Below, one piece after another: positions 16,255-25,094 of a stretch of 47,873 nucleotides of DNA. The notes under the pieces are model-generated. The model searched no databases. It saw nothing but the letters and a program-made list of their open reading frames with translations, and had not been told where the DNA came from. The stretch spans positions 1-47,873 of the forward strand of contig JAEPPZ010000014.1 in the NCBI GenBank assembly GCA_017640785.1, given 5' to 3'. The translations under genes were made by a program, and so were the position numbers. This stretch comes from Balneola sp. (lineage in GTDB: Bacteria > Bacteroidota > Rhodothermia > Balneolales > Balneolaceae). Each line of letters starts with the position of its first letter. Within the stretch, counting starts at the first letter, position 1.

Positions 16255-18141
16255 ATGAGTCAACAGATTGAAGAAAACGCTTACTTAAATATGGACCTAC
16301 TTAGGTTTACAACAGCAGGTAGCGTAGATGATGGGAAAAGCACATTGATAGGAAGGCTTCTTTATGATTCGAAGTCCATTTTTCAGGACCAAATGGAAGC
16401 CATTGAAAAGTCGAGTAAAAGCAGTGGAGAAGAGGAAGTAAATCTTGCATTGTTGACAGATGGACTTAAAGCAGAAAGAGAGCAAAAGATTACGATTGAC
16501 GTTGCATATAGATATTTTGCAACTCCAAAGCGAAAATTCATCATTGCGGATACTCCGGGGCACACACAATACACCCGAAATATGGTGACCGGTGCTTCAA
16601 CAGCAGATTTGGCAATCATTCTTGTGGATGCTTCAAAAGGGTTGTTGACCCAGTCCAGAAGACATGCTTTTATTTCATCATTATTGAGAATACCGCATCT
16701 TGTAGTTGCAGTAAATAAAATGGATCTGGTTGACTACGATGAAAAAGTTTTTGACGAGATCGTAGCTGATTTCAGAAATTTCGCCAAAAAATTAAATGTT
16801 ACTGACATATCCTACATCCCAATTTCAGCTCTGAAAGGAGATAATGTAGTTGAAAAAAGTGAGAGAACAGATTGGTATAAAGGTTCTACTTTACTCCATC
16901 ATTTGGAAACGGTAAAAGTAGATGCAGGAAAGAACGTTGTGGACTTCCGATTGCCTGTTCAATATGTGATTCGTCCTAATCAAAATTTCCGTGGCTTTGC
17001 AGGACAGGTATCGTCAGGACATGTTCGTCCAGGGGACGAAGTAACAATTTTGCCATCAGGACTTTCTACCAAAGTTAAAGAAATTGTTACACGTGATGGT
17101 AATTTGGAGGCAGCCTTTACAGGTGACTCTGTTACTTTAACCATGGAAGACGAGATTGATATCAGCCGTGGTGATATGATAGTTCGGAAAAATAACGTTC
17201 CAACTATTCGAAACAACTTCGAGGCTTATTTATGTTGGATGAATGAGAAGTCTTTAGAGCCAGGTAAACAATACTTGATAAAACAAACTACACAAACTGC
17301 GAAGGTATTTATTGACGATATCCTTTATCGCATAAATGTAGATAGTTTAAGCCGGGAAGATGCGAACAAGCTTGAGTTGAATGAGATTGGAAGAGTAAAA
17401 ATTCAAGCCAGTAAACCTATTTTCTTTGATCCTTATCAAATAAATCAAAGAACAGGAAGCTTCATTATTATCGATCCTGCAACAAACGTTACAGTGGGAG
17501 CGGGCATGATCAGAGCCGGATCAACTACAGATGGGAAAAAGAGTAGGGGATCAATAAGGAAAAAATCCCCAAATGTTGTTTGGGAGCCGTGGAATATTCC
17601 AAGAGAAGAACGAGAAGAACGAAATGGTCATAAAGCCAAATTGCTTTGGTTTACAGGTATTTCAGGCTCAGGAAAAAGTACCATCGCAAAAGCTCTTGAA
17701 AAGAAGTTGTGGGACGATGGAAAGAAAACGGTGCTATTAGATGGAGATCAAGTACGCCATGGTTTAAATGGAGATCTCGGATTCAGTGCTTCTGACAGAA
17801 GAGAAAATATCAGACGAGTTGGTGAAGTTGCTCGTTTATTCTATGAGCACGGCAATATTGTACTCTGCACATTTGTATCTCCTTTCAATGCAGATCGTGA
17901 GGATCTTAAGGCTCTATTTCCTGAAGGAGAGTTTCAGATAGTTCATGTTGACTGTAGTTCTGAAAAAGCACAGGACAGAGATCCTAAAGGGTTATATAAG
18001 AAAGCTAAAGAAGGAGAGATCATAGGGCTTACAGGATATGATGCAGACTATGAAATTCCTGAAAATCCGACGCTATTGATCGATACAGAAAAATTATCTG
18101 TTGATGAAGCTGTGGAAGAATGCATGAAGATTCTCTCTTAA
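16255..18141 (+). CDS. cysNC: Bifunctional sulfate adenylyltransferase subunit 1 / APS kinase (CysN-CysC fusion)
   Basis: This 628-residue fusion has an EF-Tu-like GTPase half with G1 GSVDDGKST (22-30), G3 DTPGH (99-103) and G4 NKMD (154-157), which drives sulfate adenylation by CysD. The APS kinase half has P-loop GISGSGKST (468-476), then DGDQVRHGLNGDLGF and the FVSPFNADRE segment. The linker (about 430-455) is charged and probably flexible. The product is PAPS. No PAPS reductase, sulfite reductase or sulfotransferase is visible in this window, so the consumer of PAPS is elsewhere. A strong terminator follows 20 bases after the stop. Confidence 0.95.
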   Translation: MSQQIEENAYLNMDLLRFTTAGSVDDGKSTLIGRLLYDSKSIFQDQMEAIEKSSKSSGEEEVNLALLTDGLKAEREQKITIDVAYRYFATPKRKFIIADTPGHTQYTRNMVTGASTADLAIILVDASKGLLTQSRRHAFISSLLRIPHLVVAVNKMDLVDYDEKVFDEIVADFRNFAKKLNVTDISYIPISALKGDNVVEKSERTDWYKGSTLLHHLETVKVDAGKNVVDFRLPVQYVIRPNQNFRGFAGQVSSGHVRPGDEVTILPSGLSTKVKEIVTRDGNLEAAFTGDSVTLTMEDEIDISRGDMIVRKNNVPTIRNNFEAYLCWMNEKSLEPGKQYLIKQTTQTAKVFIDDILYRINVDSLSREDANKLELNEIGRVKIQASKPIFFDPYQINQRTGSFIIIDPATNVTVGAGMIRAGSTTDGKKSRGSIRKKSPNVVWEPWNIPREEREERNGHKAKLLWFTGISGSGKSTIAKALEKKLWDDGKKTVLLDGDQVRHGLNGDLGFSASDRRENIRRVGEVARLFYEHGNIVLCTFVSPFNADREDLKALFPEGEFQIVHVDCSSEKAQDRDPKGLYKKAKEGEIIGLTGYDADYEIPENPTLLIDTEKLSVDEAVEECMKILS

Positions 18142-18161
18142 AAGTTTAGTATTCCTTATCA

Positions 18162-18206
18162 AAATATCCATCTGACGGATAACCCGTCTGATGGATATTT
18201 TTGTTT
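18162..18206 (+). terminator. Rho-independent terminator of the sulfate operon
   Basis: A 17-base stem (18162-18178 with 18184-18200, one T-T mismatch, arms AAATATCCATC/GATGGATATTT) closes a 5-base loop and is followed by TTTTTGTTT. It stands 20 bases after the cysNC stop codon. Confidence 0.85.
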
Positions 18207-18576
18207 AGAAGATCTATCTCCAATTCATGAGTGCAGATTAAACGGACCTCCCCGGTTCATTGCTACATTTTCTGTTCGAGGCAGCTCGCCCCTCCTTGGT
18301 TAAGGAGGGGGAATTCTTGAGTTGATTCTAAATTTTATCAACGAGTCCTCTTCCTGTTGCAGGAGCCTGCCTTTGTCGGTAGACAGGGAGAGAGGTTTTT
18401 TCTACTTTAATTCAAATTAAGGTCATCCTTGTAGGTGTTATGAACTTCGTTGACAAAATTTCTTTATACCAGCCTCAATATTACAAGCCAATCATCCCTG
18501 TAGAAGTTAGATAATTCACTTACAAAAATTGACTTGTTTATAATCCTGAAGATTTCAGTAAAAGCTTCCAACTACA

Positions 18577-18740
18577 CCGACCTTTAGAATTATTGGCGAG
18601 CCAAGAACGTAATGAAATCGACGGCTCCCAAGGAGCAATCATTACACTCAGACTGATTTATGAATGTGTATAGTAAGAACGAAGACCTTTTGTAATGATT
18701 AGTCGATGTAATGGAGTTCGCGCCAATAATTCTTGTCGAG
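18577..18740. repeat. Imperfect long palindrome next to repeat copy 2
   Basis: AGAATTATTGGCG and a following block ending ATCGAC (about 18585-18621) are repeated in inverted orientation at about 18701-18738 (CGCCAATAATTCT, GTCGAT). A second inner pair is AATCATTACA (18637-18646) with TGTAATGATT (18691-18700). The right arm is the same sequence that starts the window, so window base 1 probably lies inside another copy of this palindrome. Confidence 0.5.
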
Positions 18741-19050
18741 AGCTTTTGGTAATGGCGCCTGTGCTGAGGAAGCTCAGTATCGGCACAAAAGTACACAGAG
18801 CCAAGGAACTGAATTATATAAAAGGATTAACTTAGCGTAGGGGTATCTACTTTTGTCTTGATATCCCGTTCGAACGGGACAAAAGATCAAGCCGAAGTAT
18901 TTAAGACGGGTTCACTGATCCTGCGCTGAATAATCCTAAAGGTCTTCGTTCATTCTGAGAAAATTATTTTACTCCTTACCGGAAAGGATTATTCCTGCTT
19001 CGCAGACGCTCCCGGATGATGCTCTCTTTTCCGTCTTAAATACTAAGGGC
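18698..19050. repeat. Structured intergenic repeat, copy 2
   Basis: This copy matches 1-325. The 149-base core (18896-19044) keeps the outer stem (AGTATTTAAGACGG with CCGTCTTAAATACT) and the inner GAATAATCCT/AGGATTATTC stem, while the central loop has diverged. Differences from copy 1 include a 16-base perfect palindrome TCCCGTTCGAACGGGA at 18864-18879 replacing ACAAAAGTAGC-like sequence, and extra bases containing GCTGAGGAAGCTCAGTATC near 18761-18780, itself a small hairpin. Confidence 0.75.
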
Positions 19051-19392
19051 GAATTTTTCTAGAATGATTGCTACCAAATTGTCAACGAATTACATGACAT
19101 CTACAAACCCGAACTTGTTTCGGGATCTTTGTAAGGACCAAATTCATAGATAGCTTCAATAAAAATGAGCAAAGACTATTCACGTCAAATGAAATAATAT
19201 AGCCTTTGCGTAAGATCCTGAAACAAGTTCAGGATGACCTTCACACAGTCATTCCTGCGAAGGCAGGTATCTAGATCGTTATTACAGGTATGTTCCTCTA
19301 AATCAATCCAGATCTCGGGCATACGCCGCGAGATGACTTTGCTTTTGAAGATTATTTCTAGCTTATCTGAATTTTCCTGTAATTAAGGAGCG

Positions 19393-19719
19393 CCCCTTCC
19401 CTCAGCGAAGGGAAGGGACAGGGATGGGTTTTCCTCATCGACAACTTCGTCTATTCTAAAGGGTATAATCTGTATAAAACCTCGTGCATAAGCCGTTCGG
19501 TGTGAAGTGCTCTCTGGTAAACTGGATTCTGAATGTTGGAGGTGATTTAGATTTGATCAGGTACACCAGCCAGGATTGTAATCCGCAGCGACTTAAGAAT
19601 GGATCGAATAATAAATGGAAGAACCTGAAGGATCTGCTTGTTTAAAGGTTGTTCTGCACTAATTCTAAATCAGATCAACGAGTCCTCCTCCTTAACCAAG
19701 GAGGAGACAGAGGAGGTCA
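19393..19719. repeat. Direct repeat A of the intergenic block
   Basis: It begins with the hairpin CCTTCCCTCAGCGAAGGGAAG, continues through TATAATCTGTATAAA, AAGCCGTTCGG, ATTCTGAATGTTGG and GAACCTGAAGGATCTGCTT, and ends with ATCAACGAGTCC (19674-19685) plus a hairpin built on CTCCTCCTT/AAGGAGGAG. The same order of blocks recurs about 555 bases further on as repeat B. Confidence 0.7.
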
Positions 19720-19947
19720 AGCAATAACGGGAGTAGTTACAATGACGGCTAACATTAAAATATTAAGCAAGTAGGACATTTATGTCCGGCGATCTGGCGA
19801 TTTTTCATTAGTTCGATATACTGAAATATTTACTTAGACGAACCTTCCCAACCCATTGTCACATTTTATGAACTGAGCAGTTCGCTCCTCCTCCTAACAG
19901 AAAGGGAATTCATAAGCTTATTGTAATTCTAAATCAGATCAACGAGT

Positions 19948-20271
19948 CCCCTTCCCTCATCAAAGGGAAGGGACAGGGATGGGTTTTCCTCATCAACAAC
20001 TTCGTCCATTTTATAGGTTATAATCTGTATAAAGTCTCGTGCCTAAGCCGTTCGGACTAAAGTCCTCTCTGACGAACTTAATTCTGAATGTTGGTGGCGA
20101 TTAGATTTGCTCAGGTAGAGCAGTCAGAATTATATCTAAAGCAAGTTAAGAATTGATCGAATAATAAATCGCAGAACCTGAAGGATCTGCTTATTTAAGG
20201 TTCTTCTGTACGGATTCTAAATAGATCAACGAGTCCTACCCACTTGTTGAAGGGGGTAGGCAGATGGAGTC
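19948..20271. repeat. Direct repeat B of the intergenic block
   Basis: It shares with repeat A the CCTTCCC hairpin, TATAATCTGTATAAA, TAAGCCGTTCGG, ATTCTGAATGTTGG, GAACCTGAAGGATCTGCTT and a closing ATCAACGAGTCC (20225-20236) followed by a hairpin. ATCAACGAGTCC also stands directly before repeat B (19938-19949) and at 18337-18348, each time followed by a different GC-rich hairpin, so it is a modular unit. The block ends about 36 bases from the wzc stop codon. Confidence 0.7.
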
Positions 20272-20306
20272 AATATACAGTAAGGAGACGCGAAGTGCCC
20301 TCCATT

Positions 20307-22625
20307 TTACCTGTACTTATAATATTCAGAATATGTACGCTTATAGTAATTGTAGTTGGTATAGTAATCAGTGCTCTTTTTAGGATCAAAAGCATTAAGA
20401 ACTATACCAAGAACATCTGCATTCAAATGCTCCAGCCCTTCAAGTGTAAACTTTAACTCTCTTTTTGTAGTTACATTGAATCTTGAAACTACAATCAATC
20501 CATCAATGAGACGAAGCAATGAAGCCGAATCTGATATAATTCCATACGGCGCAGTGTCCAGAATAATATGATCGTATTCAGCTTTGTATTTATCAATGAG
20601 TTGTTTGAGTCGTTTACTGTCTAGTACAGAAGCCGGTTCCGGGGTTTTATGCCCTACAGTTATTAAATCTACATTTGGAGCTACGGTACTAAAACGCACA
20701 TCTTTTGTGGCATCAAACAATGCATCAGAAAGGCCGGGTTCTTTGTTTTCGCCGAAAATCTTGTGCTGAGTAGGTCTACGTAAATCCAGATCAATGATAA
20801 GTACTTTTTTCTCAGATCCCGTAAAAGTTACAGCGAGATTTGCCGCTACGGTGCTTTTACCTTCCCCTTTGGTAGCACTGGATACCATAAGGATTTTATA
20901 TTCTTTATCCGGATTCGCATATACCACATTAATTCTCAACCTGCGATATGCTTCAGAGATGGGAGAAATGTGATCAAATAAAGTTATTAGTTGATTGGAA
21001 ACTGATTTATCTCCAATATACTGACGTTCATTAGGGTTTATTTCTCCTATTACAGAAAAGTCAGGAATAGCACCTAATACTGGTTTGTTGAATTCTTTAA
21101 GTACATCGGTGGAGGTAATGCGGTCATTCACAATTTCTTCTATGAGGATGTAACCTACAGCAACAAACCCACCAATGAGAAATCCAACAATTATGACAAT
21201 TTTTTTGTTTGGTTTTACAGGTGTTTTTGTAGGAATTGCATAATCTAATGGCCGACCTAATCCAAATTGAGTTTTTTCCCATAAACTCATTTCAGAAAAT
21301 TGTGCAGAAACTTGTAAATACATTTCCTCATTAACCCTAACATTTCTTTTTAACCGAGCAAGTTGAATTATTTCATCAGGAAGTTTTTCAAATTGATTAT
21401 TAACATCTGTATATCTTTTGGATATGATGTTATCTTTTGTTTGAAGTTGGGTCTCCTTGACTTTTAATTCTATTAAGATTTGAGTAATTGCAGAGATTCG
21501 CTGAGTTATTGCGCCTTCTCCGGATCCCATAAAGCTAAGATAGAGGTCAGATTCTGAAGACAACAAATTATTTGTCCTATCTTTAATCTGTTTTTTTACT
21601 TGTTGAATTTCGTTCTCAATGCGTAAAATTTCTGGATTATCATCAGCGATATTTTCATTCTTAGTTAAAAATAATAGTTTATTCGTTTCCAATTCTGCGA
21701 GAGCATATTGATAACGTTCAATAACTGGACCAATGGCTTCTGAATATTGATCAGCTAATCCTGGTTTAATTTGGTTTAACTGTTCTTCATATTGTTCTAT
21801 ACCAGTATTGACTGTAACTAGCTCTACTTCAAGGTTTTGTTTTTCGATCTCTAGAGTTGCAATAGTAGAGATAAGTGCTTCAGTTTGTGGATCTACAGCA
21901 ATCAGTTTTGTTCGATTCATAAAACTTTGAAGAGAGTCTTCTGTAGAAATAAGTTCTTCTTGCAACCTTGAGCGTTCAGCACGCAAAAAATCAAGAGCAG
22001 ATACAGCCATAGTCCTATTTTGCTCTGTGGAAAGAGCAGAATAAGTATCCATCGTTAAATTAATAATAGTAGAAGACTCTGTTGGCAAAGGGCTTGTAAA
22101 GGAGATTTCTACTATATCAGCGTTGGGGTCTTTTTTTTCAAAATCAATAATACTTCTATATCGGGAAGCAATATTTTCAATAGCAACAGTGGATGAATCA
22201 TCTGGGTAGTCTCGCCATAGAATTGGAAACTTGCGCCCTTTCTCATCAAATTCTAATGATTTAATGCGTTCGGCTAAATCGAGGCTTAATTTCCTGGAGC
22301 TCATAATCTGTAATTCATTGGCAATCGTACTCCCAACGCCAATACCGTATGTGCTGGTAAGAAGATTTTCTATACCTGCGCCAGCATAAGAGTATCTATT
22401 CTTACTCTCACTAATGATTATGGTACCTTTGCTCTCATAGATAGGTATTTGGTAAAATACGTAAAAAACTGATATTGCAGTAAAAGTAAGTATGATCCCA
22501 ATTACTTTCCATTTTTGGGTTAAAAGTAAATTAAAGATTTTAAGCAAGTCTAATTCTTGTTGTTTAGAGTTAGATGCATCAGTATTTAAATTATAACCGT
22601 TTTGAGAATGTCCATTATAATGCAT
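20307..22625 (-). CDS. wzc: Polysaccharide co-polymerase / BY-type tyrosine autokinase (Wzc-like)
   Basis: This 772-residue inner-membrane protein sets chain length and drives polysaccharide export. A Wzz domain follows TM1 (about 40-58), coiled coils fill about 210-420, a GNVR-like segment precedes TM2 (about 475-494), and the C-terminal BY-kinase has Walker A ATKGEGKST (584-592), Walker A' VLIIDLDLRRP (608-618) and Walker B HIILDTAP (686-693). The tail holds nine tyrosines in its last 19 residues, the autophosphorylation cluster. It is transcribed opposite to the rest of the polysaccharide genes from a 132-base divergent region. No partner tyrosine phosphatase gene is seen beside it. Confidence 0.93.
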   Translation of the reverse strand: MHYNGHSQNGYNLNTDASNSKQQELDLLKIFNLLLTQKWKVIGIILTFTAISVFYVFYQIPIYESKGTIIISESKNRYSYAGAGIENLLTSTYGIGVGSTIANELQIMSSRKLSLDLAERIKSLEFDEKGRKFPILWRDYPDDSSTVAIENIASRYRSIIDFEKKDPNADIVEISFTSPLPTESSTIINLTMDTYSALSTEQNRTMAVSALDFLRAERSRLQEELISTEDSLQSFMNRTKLIAVDPQTEALISTIATLEIEKQNLEVELVTVNTGIEQYEEQLNQIKPGLADQYSEAIGPVIERYQYALAELETNKLLFLTKNENIADDNPEILRIENEIQQVKKQIKDRTNNLLSSESDLYLSFMGSGEGAITQRISAITQILIELKVKETQLQTKDNIISKRYTDVNNQFEKLPDEIIQLARLKRNVRVNEEMYLQVSAQFSEMSLWEKTQFGLGRPLDYAIPTKTPVKPNKKIVIIVGFLIGGFVAVGYILIEEIVNDRITSTDVLKEFNKPVLGAIPDFSVIGEINPNERQYIGDKSVSNQLITLFDHISPISEAYRRLRINVVYANPDKEYKILMVSSATKGEGKSTVAANLAVTFTGSEKKVLIIDLDLRRPTQHKIFGENKEPGLSDALFDATKDVRFSTVAPNVDLITVGHKTPEPASVLDSKRLKQLIDKYKAEYDHIILDTAPYGIISDSASLLRLIDGLIVVSRFNVTTKRELKFTLEGLEHLNADVLGIVLNAFDPKKSTDYYTNYNYYKRTYSEYYKYR

Positions 22626-22757
22626 TTCTTACAATTGTATTAACAAGTTGAAATTGTTGGCTAATAAGATATAAAAAGTCTACCTGATTATTACTATTAT
22701 TTGGAGTTAAATACTCATAATTTAAAGTTTTCAAAAATTAAATAATTATCTATAGGT

Positions 22758-23459
22758 ATGGCTAAGTTGGCAGTTATCTCTGACGTGCATGGTAATTTAC
22801 CCGCATTAGAGGCGGTTCTTGAAGATTTGGATAAATTGACATTAGATCAGTGTATATGTTTGGGGGACATAGTAGGTTATGGTCCTTTTTCTTCTGAATG
22901 TATAGATCTTTTTATAGAACGAAGGATTCCAACAGTACTTGGAAATCATGATGCAGGAGTATGTGGAAGATTAAGTTTAAATCATTTTAGAGATCCAAAC
23001 AGAAAATTAATTGGAATAATAAAGAGGAGTCTTGGCTTTTCACAAATGGAGTGGTTAAGAAATCTTCCACTGATTATTAAAGATGAAAATTGGTTAGCAG
23101 TACATGCAGAACCAATTCGTCCTGAACGTTGGATGTATGTAGATAGTGCTATAAAAGCTAGAAAAATATTAACTGAAATTGATCAACAATTGTGTTTTGT
23201 GGGGCATACGCATATCCCGGGTATGGTTTCTGGCCAAATTGGAGTATTGGGTTTTAAATCCGAATACAAGTATTTAATCAACCCTGGTAGCGTAGGCCAA
23301 TCGAGGGATGATGACTTTAGAGCATCTTATTGTTTATTAGATACAGATAATTGGGAGATTAGCTTTAAACGAGTTTCTTATAACACAGAAAAAGTACTAA
23401 CAGGGTTAAACAAATTAGGATTTTCGAGAAGTGATTCACATCGATTACTCCGCTATTAA
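22758..23459 (+). CDS. Metallophosphoesterase, YfcE/MJ0936-like
   Basis: This 233-residue calcineurin-fold phosphoesterase has all metal ligand motifs: SDVHGN (Asp9, His11), GDIVGYGP (Asp37), GNHD (Asn63, His64), His116 in AVHAEP and GHTH (His150, His152). The INPGSVGQSRD segment is the usual family ending. Substrates of this group range from cyclic nucleotides to phosphodiester model compounds, so the true one is unknown. It is the first gene rightward from the divergent region shared with wzc. A role in the polysaccharide locus is possible but only suggested by position. Confidence 0.88.
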   Translation: MAKLAVISDVHGNLPALEAVLEDLDKLTLDQCICLGDIVGYGPFSSECIDLFIERRIPTVLGNHDAGVCGRLSLNHFRDPNRKLIGIIKRSLGFSQMEWLRNLPLIIKDENWLAVHAEPIRPERWMYVDSAIKARKILTEIDQQLCFVGHTHIPGMVSGQIGVLGFKSEYKYLINPGSVGQSRDDDFRASYCLLDTDNWEISFKRVSYNTEKVLTGLNKLGFSRSDSHRLLRY

Positions 23460-23525
23460 AAGAAATTTTTTTCAAGTAAATACTTACTATCTTAGCAATA
23501 AGTTAAATCAAATAAGTAATAACAA

Positions 23526-24062
23526 ATGAAACATATAGGGCTTTTAGCTTTACTTTTTTTTATTGCATTAGCAAATAGGAATGTCAAAGCTCAAAACAAT
23601 CAAATAATTTCTTCACAGCAGTTTAGGTTGGGGGAACGGATATTTCGAATTTCTGAGCCGGGGCAACTTTCTGATTCGGTAAATGTTTGGGGTGACGTTG
23701 GAAGCTCTGGCAGATATTTAGTTCCAAAAGGAACCGATTTAACCAAATTAATATCGTATAGCTTTGGGCCAATTACATTAAGAGACGGGCAAACACAAGT
23801 AGATTGGTCTAAAATGAGGGTTGAGATAAATATTCAAGAATTTAATTCAGAAAGTGGTACGCAAACTGTTAGTAATTTTAAGTATAGATTTGAAGAGCCT
23901 TTTCCTGAGGGGATGAGGGACTTTAAACTTAAGAATAATCAAACGGTTACCGTTCGAGTTAAAAGAAAGCCTTCTTTTAGGGATTATCTTGGCGTATTCG
24001 CTTCAACTGTATCAGCTGTTGCTTCAACAATTATATTGTTAGACAGACTGGGTGGCAGATAA
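23526..24062 (+). CDS. Small exported SLBB-domain protein with C-terminal membrane helix
   Basis: This 178-residue protein has a signal peptide (1-22, cleaved after VKA), then an SLBB-type segment with the characteristic VNVWGDVGSSGRYLVPKGTD (about 52-71) and LTKLISYSFGP. A C-terminal hydrophobic helix spans about 154-172. SLBB domains usually occur in Wza-type polysaccharide export channels behind a Poly_export domain, but that domain is absent. It may pair with Wzc or a channel encoded elsewhere. A weak -7-like box TATCTTAG lies at 23488-23495, about 30 bases before the ATG, so it could have its own promoter. Confidence 0.7.
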   Translation: MKHIGLLALLFFIALANRNVKAQNNQIISSQQFRLGERIFRISEPGQLSDSVNVWGDVGSSGRYLVPKGTDLTKLISYSFGPITLRDGQTQVDWSKMRVEINIQEFNSESGTQTVSNFKYRFEEPFPEGMRDFKLKNNQTVTVRVKRKPSFRDYLGVFASTVSAVASTIILLDRLGGR

Positions 24063-24116
24063 TAAAATTTTACTAATCAACTTAAATTGATTAGTAATCA
24101 ATATTTTGTATACATA

Positions 24117-25079
24117 ATGACAAAAGAAAAAGATATTTATATAGCTGGTCATCGGGGAATGGTCGGATCGTCTATAGTTAGGAATCTGAAAGCTTATGGT
24201 TATAAGAACCTAATAACTGCAACCAGTCAAGATTTAGATCTTAGAGATCAGAATGTCTGCGATGAATTTGTTCGCCTAAAAAAGCCTAAGGTAATGATAA
24301 TTGCAGCTGCAAGAGTTGGTGGGATATTAGCCAACTACGAATATCCTTGGCAGTTTTTATATGATAACCTCATGATTGAGGCTAATTTAATTAATGCAGC
24401 TCATCAGAATGATATTCAGGATCTGATATTCTTGGGAAGTTCTTGTATTTATCCAAAAATGGCTCCTCAGCCTCTTAAAGAAGAGTATTTAATGACCGGT
24501 GCATTAGAGCCCACCAATGAATGGTATGCTATTGCGAAAATTACAGGTATTAAACTATGTCAGGCCTTAAATAGACAATATGGAAGGAATTATATTTCCA
24601 TGATGCCAACAAATTTATATGGTCCAAGAGATAATTTTGATTTGAAGACCTCTCATGTACTTCCTGCAATGATTCGTAAATTTCATGAGGCTAAAGAAAG
24701 CGGACATACACCGGTTCCACTTTGGGGCAGTGGATCACCAATGCGTGAGTTTTTACATGTAGAAGATCTTGCTGAATCTGTACGCTTTATAATGGAATAT
24801 GAAGGCAAGCTTAAGTACGATCTGATCAATGCTGGTACTGGAACAGATCTGACCATCAAAGAATTGGCTGAAACCGTTCAAAAAGTAACCGGGCATGAAG
24901 GTGATATTAATTGGGATTCCTCCAAACCCGATGGAACTCCACGAAAGTTGATGGACGTATCACGGATTAATGAACTGGGCTGGAAAGCTGAAATTGATTT
25001 ACGCGAAGGAATTGAAAATACCTATGAATGGTTTTTAGATAATTTGGAAGGAATTAAGAAAGTAGAAATTAATAGTTGA
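24117..25079 (+). CDS. fcl: GDP-L-fucose synthase (Fcl/WcaG)
   Basis: This bifunctional epimerase/reductase converts GDP-4-keto-6-deoxy-D-mannose to GDP-L-fucose. I prefer the ATG at 24117 (320 residues, MTKEKDIYIAGHRGMVGSS) over an upstream one, since the Rossmann motif GHRGMVGS (11-18) then sits at the normal distance from the N-terminus. Other marks are GSSCIYPKM (107-115) and the catalytic Tyr137/Lys141 in WYAIAKITG. Its substrate is made by Gmd, encoded 480 bases downstream behind a four-helix-bundle gene. Confidence 0.93.
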   Translation: MTKEKDIYIAGHRGMVGSSIVRNLKAYGYKNLITATSQDLDLRDQNVCDEFVRLKKPKVMIIAAARVGGILANYEYPWQFLYDNLMIEANLINAAHQNDIQDLIFLGSSCIYPKMAPQPLKEEYLMTGALEPTNEWYAIAKITGIKLCQALNRQYGRNYISMMPTNLYGPRDNFDLKTSHVLPAMIRKFHEAKESGHTPVPLWGSGSPMREFLHVEDLAESVRFIMEYEGKLKYDLINAGTGTDLTIKELAETVQKVTGHEGDINWDSSKPDGTPRKLMDVSRINELGWKAEIDLREGIENTYEWFLDNLEGIKKVEINS

Positions 25080-25094
25080 GCTGAAAGAGTGAAA

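Larger units (their letters stand above)
18207..20306. other. Gene-free, repeat-rich intergenic block
   Basis: About 2.1 kb between the convergent sulfate operon and wzc contains no credible gene: reading frames are short, lack homology to anything I recognise, and cross palindromes. It holds a palindromic element (18577-18740), a copy of the repeat that opens the window (18698-19050), small palindromes CCCGAACTTGTTTCGGG (19108-19124), CCTGAAACAAGTTCAGG (19217-19233) and CCTGCGAAGGCAGG (19253-19266), and a pair of roughly 325-base direct repeats (19393-19719 and 19948-20271). GC-rich hairpins of the CCTTCCC...GGGAAGG type recur. It marks the border of the polysaccharide locus. Confidence 0.8.

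Noticed and set aside
18590-18796. 68-codon open frame on the minus strand in the repeat-rich gap
   Set aside because: It lies across the long palindrome and the start of repeat copy 2, so its codons are dictated by the repeats; no protein family is recognisable.
19393-20271. CRISPR array
   Set aside because: The repeats are two copies of about 325 bases plus scattered boxes; there are no regularly spaced short repeats with unique spacers and no cas genes.
20244-20456. 70-codon plus-strand frame at the 3' end of wzc
   Set aside because: Mostly antisense to the well-conserved Wzc kinase tail and without recognisable domains; treated as a shadow.
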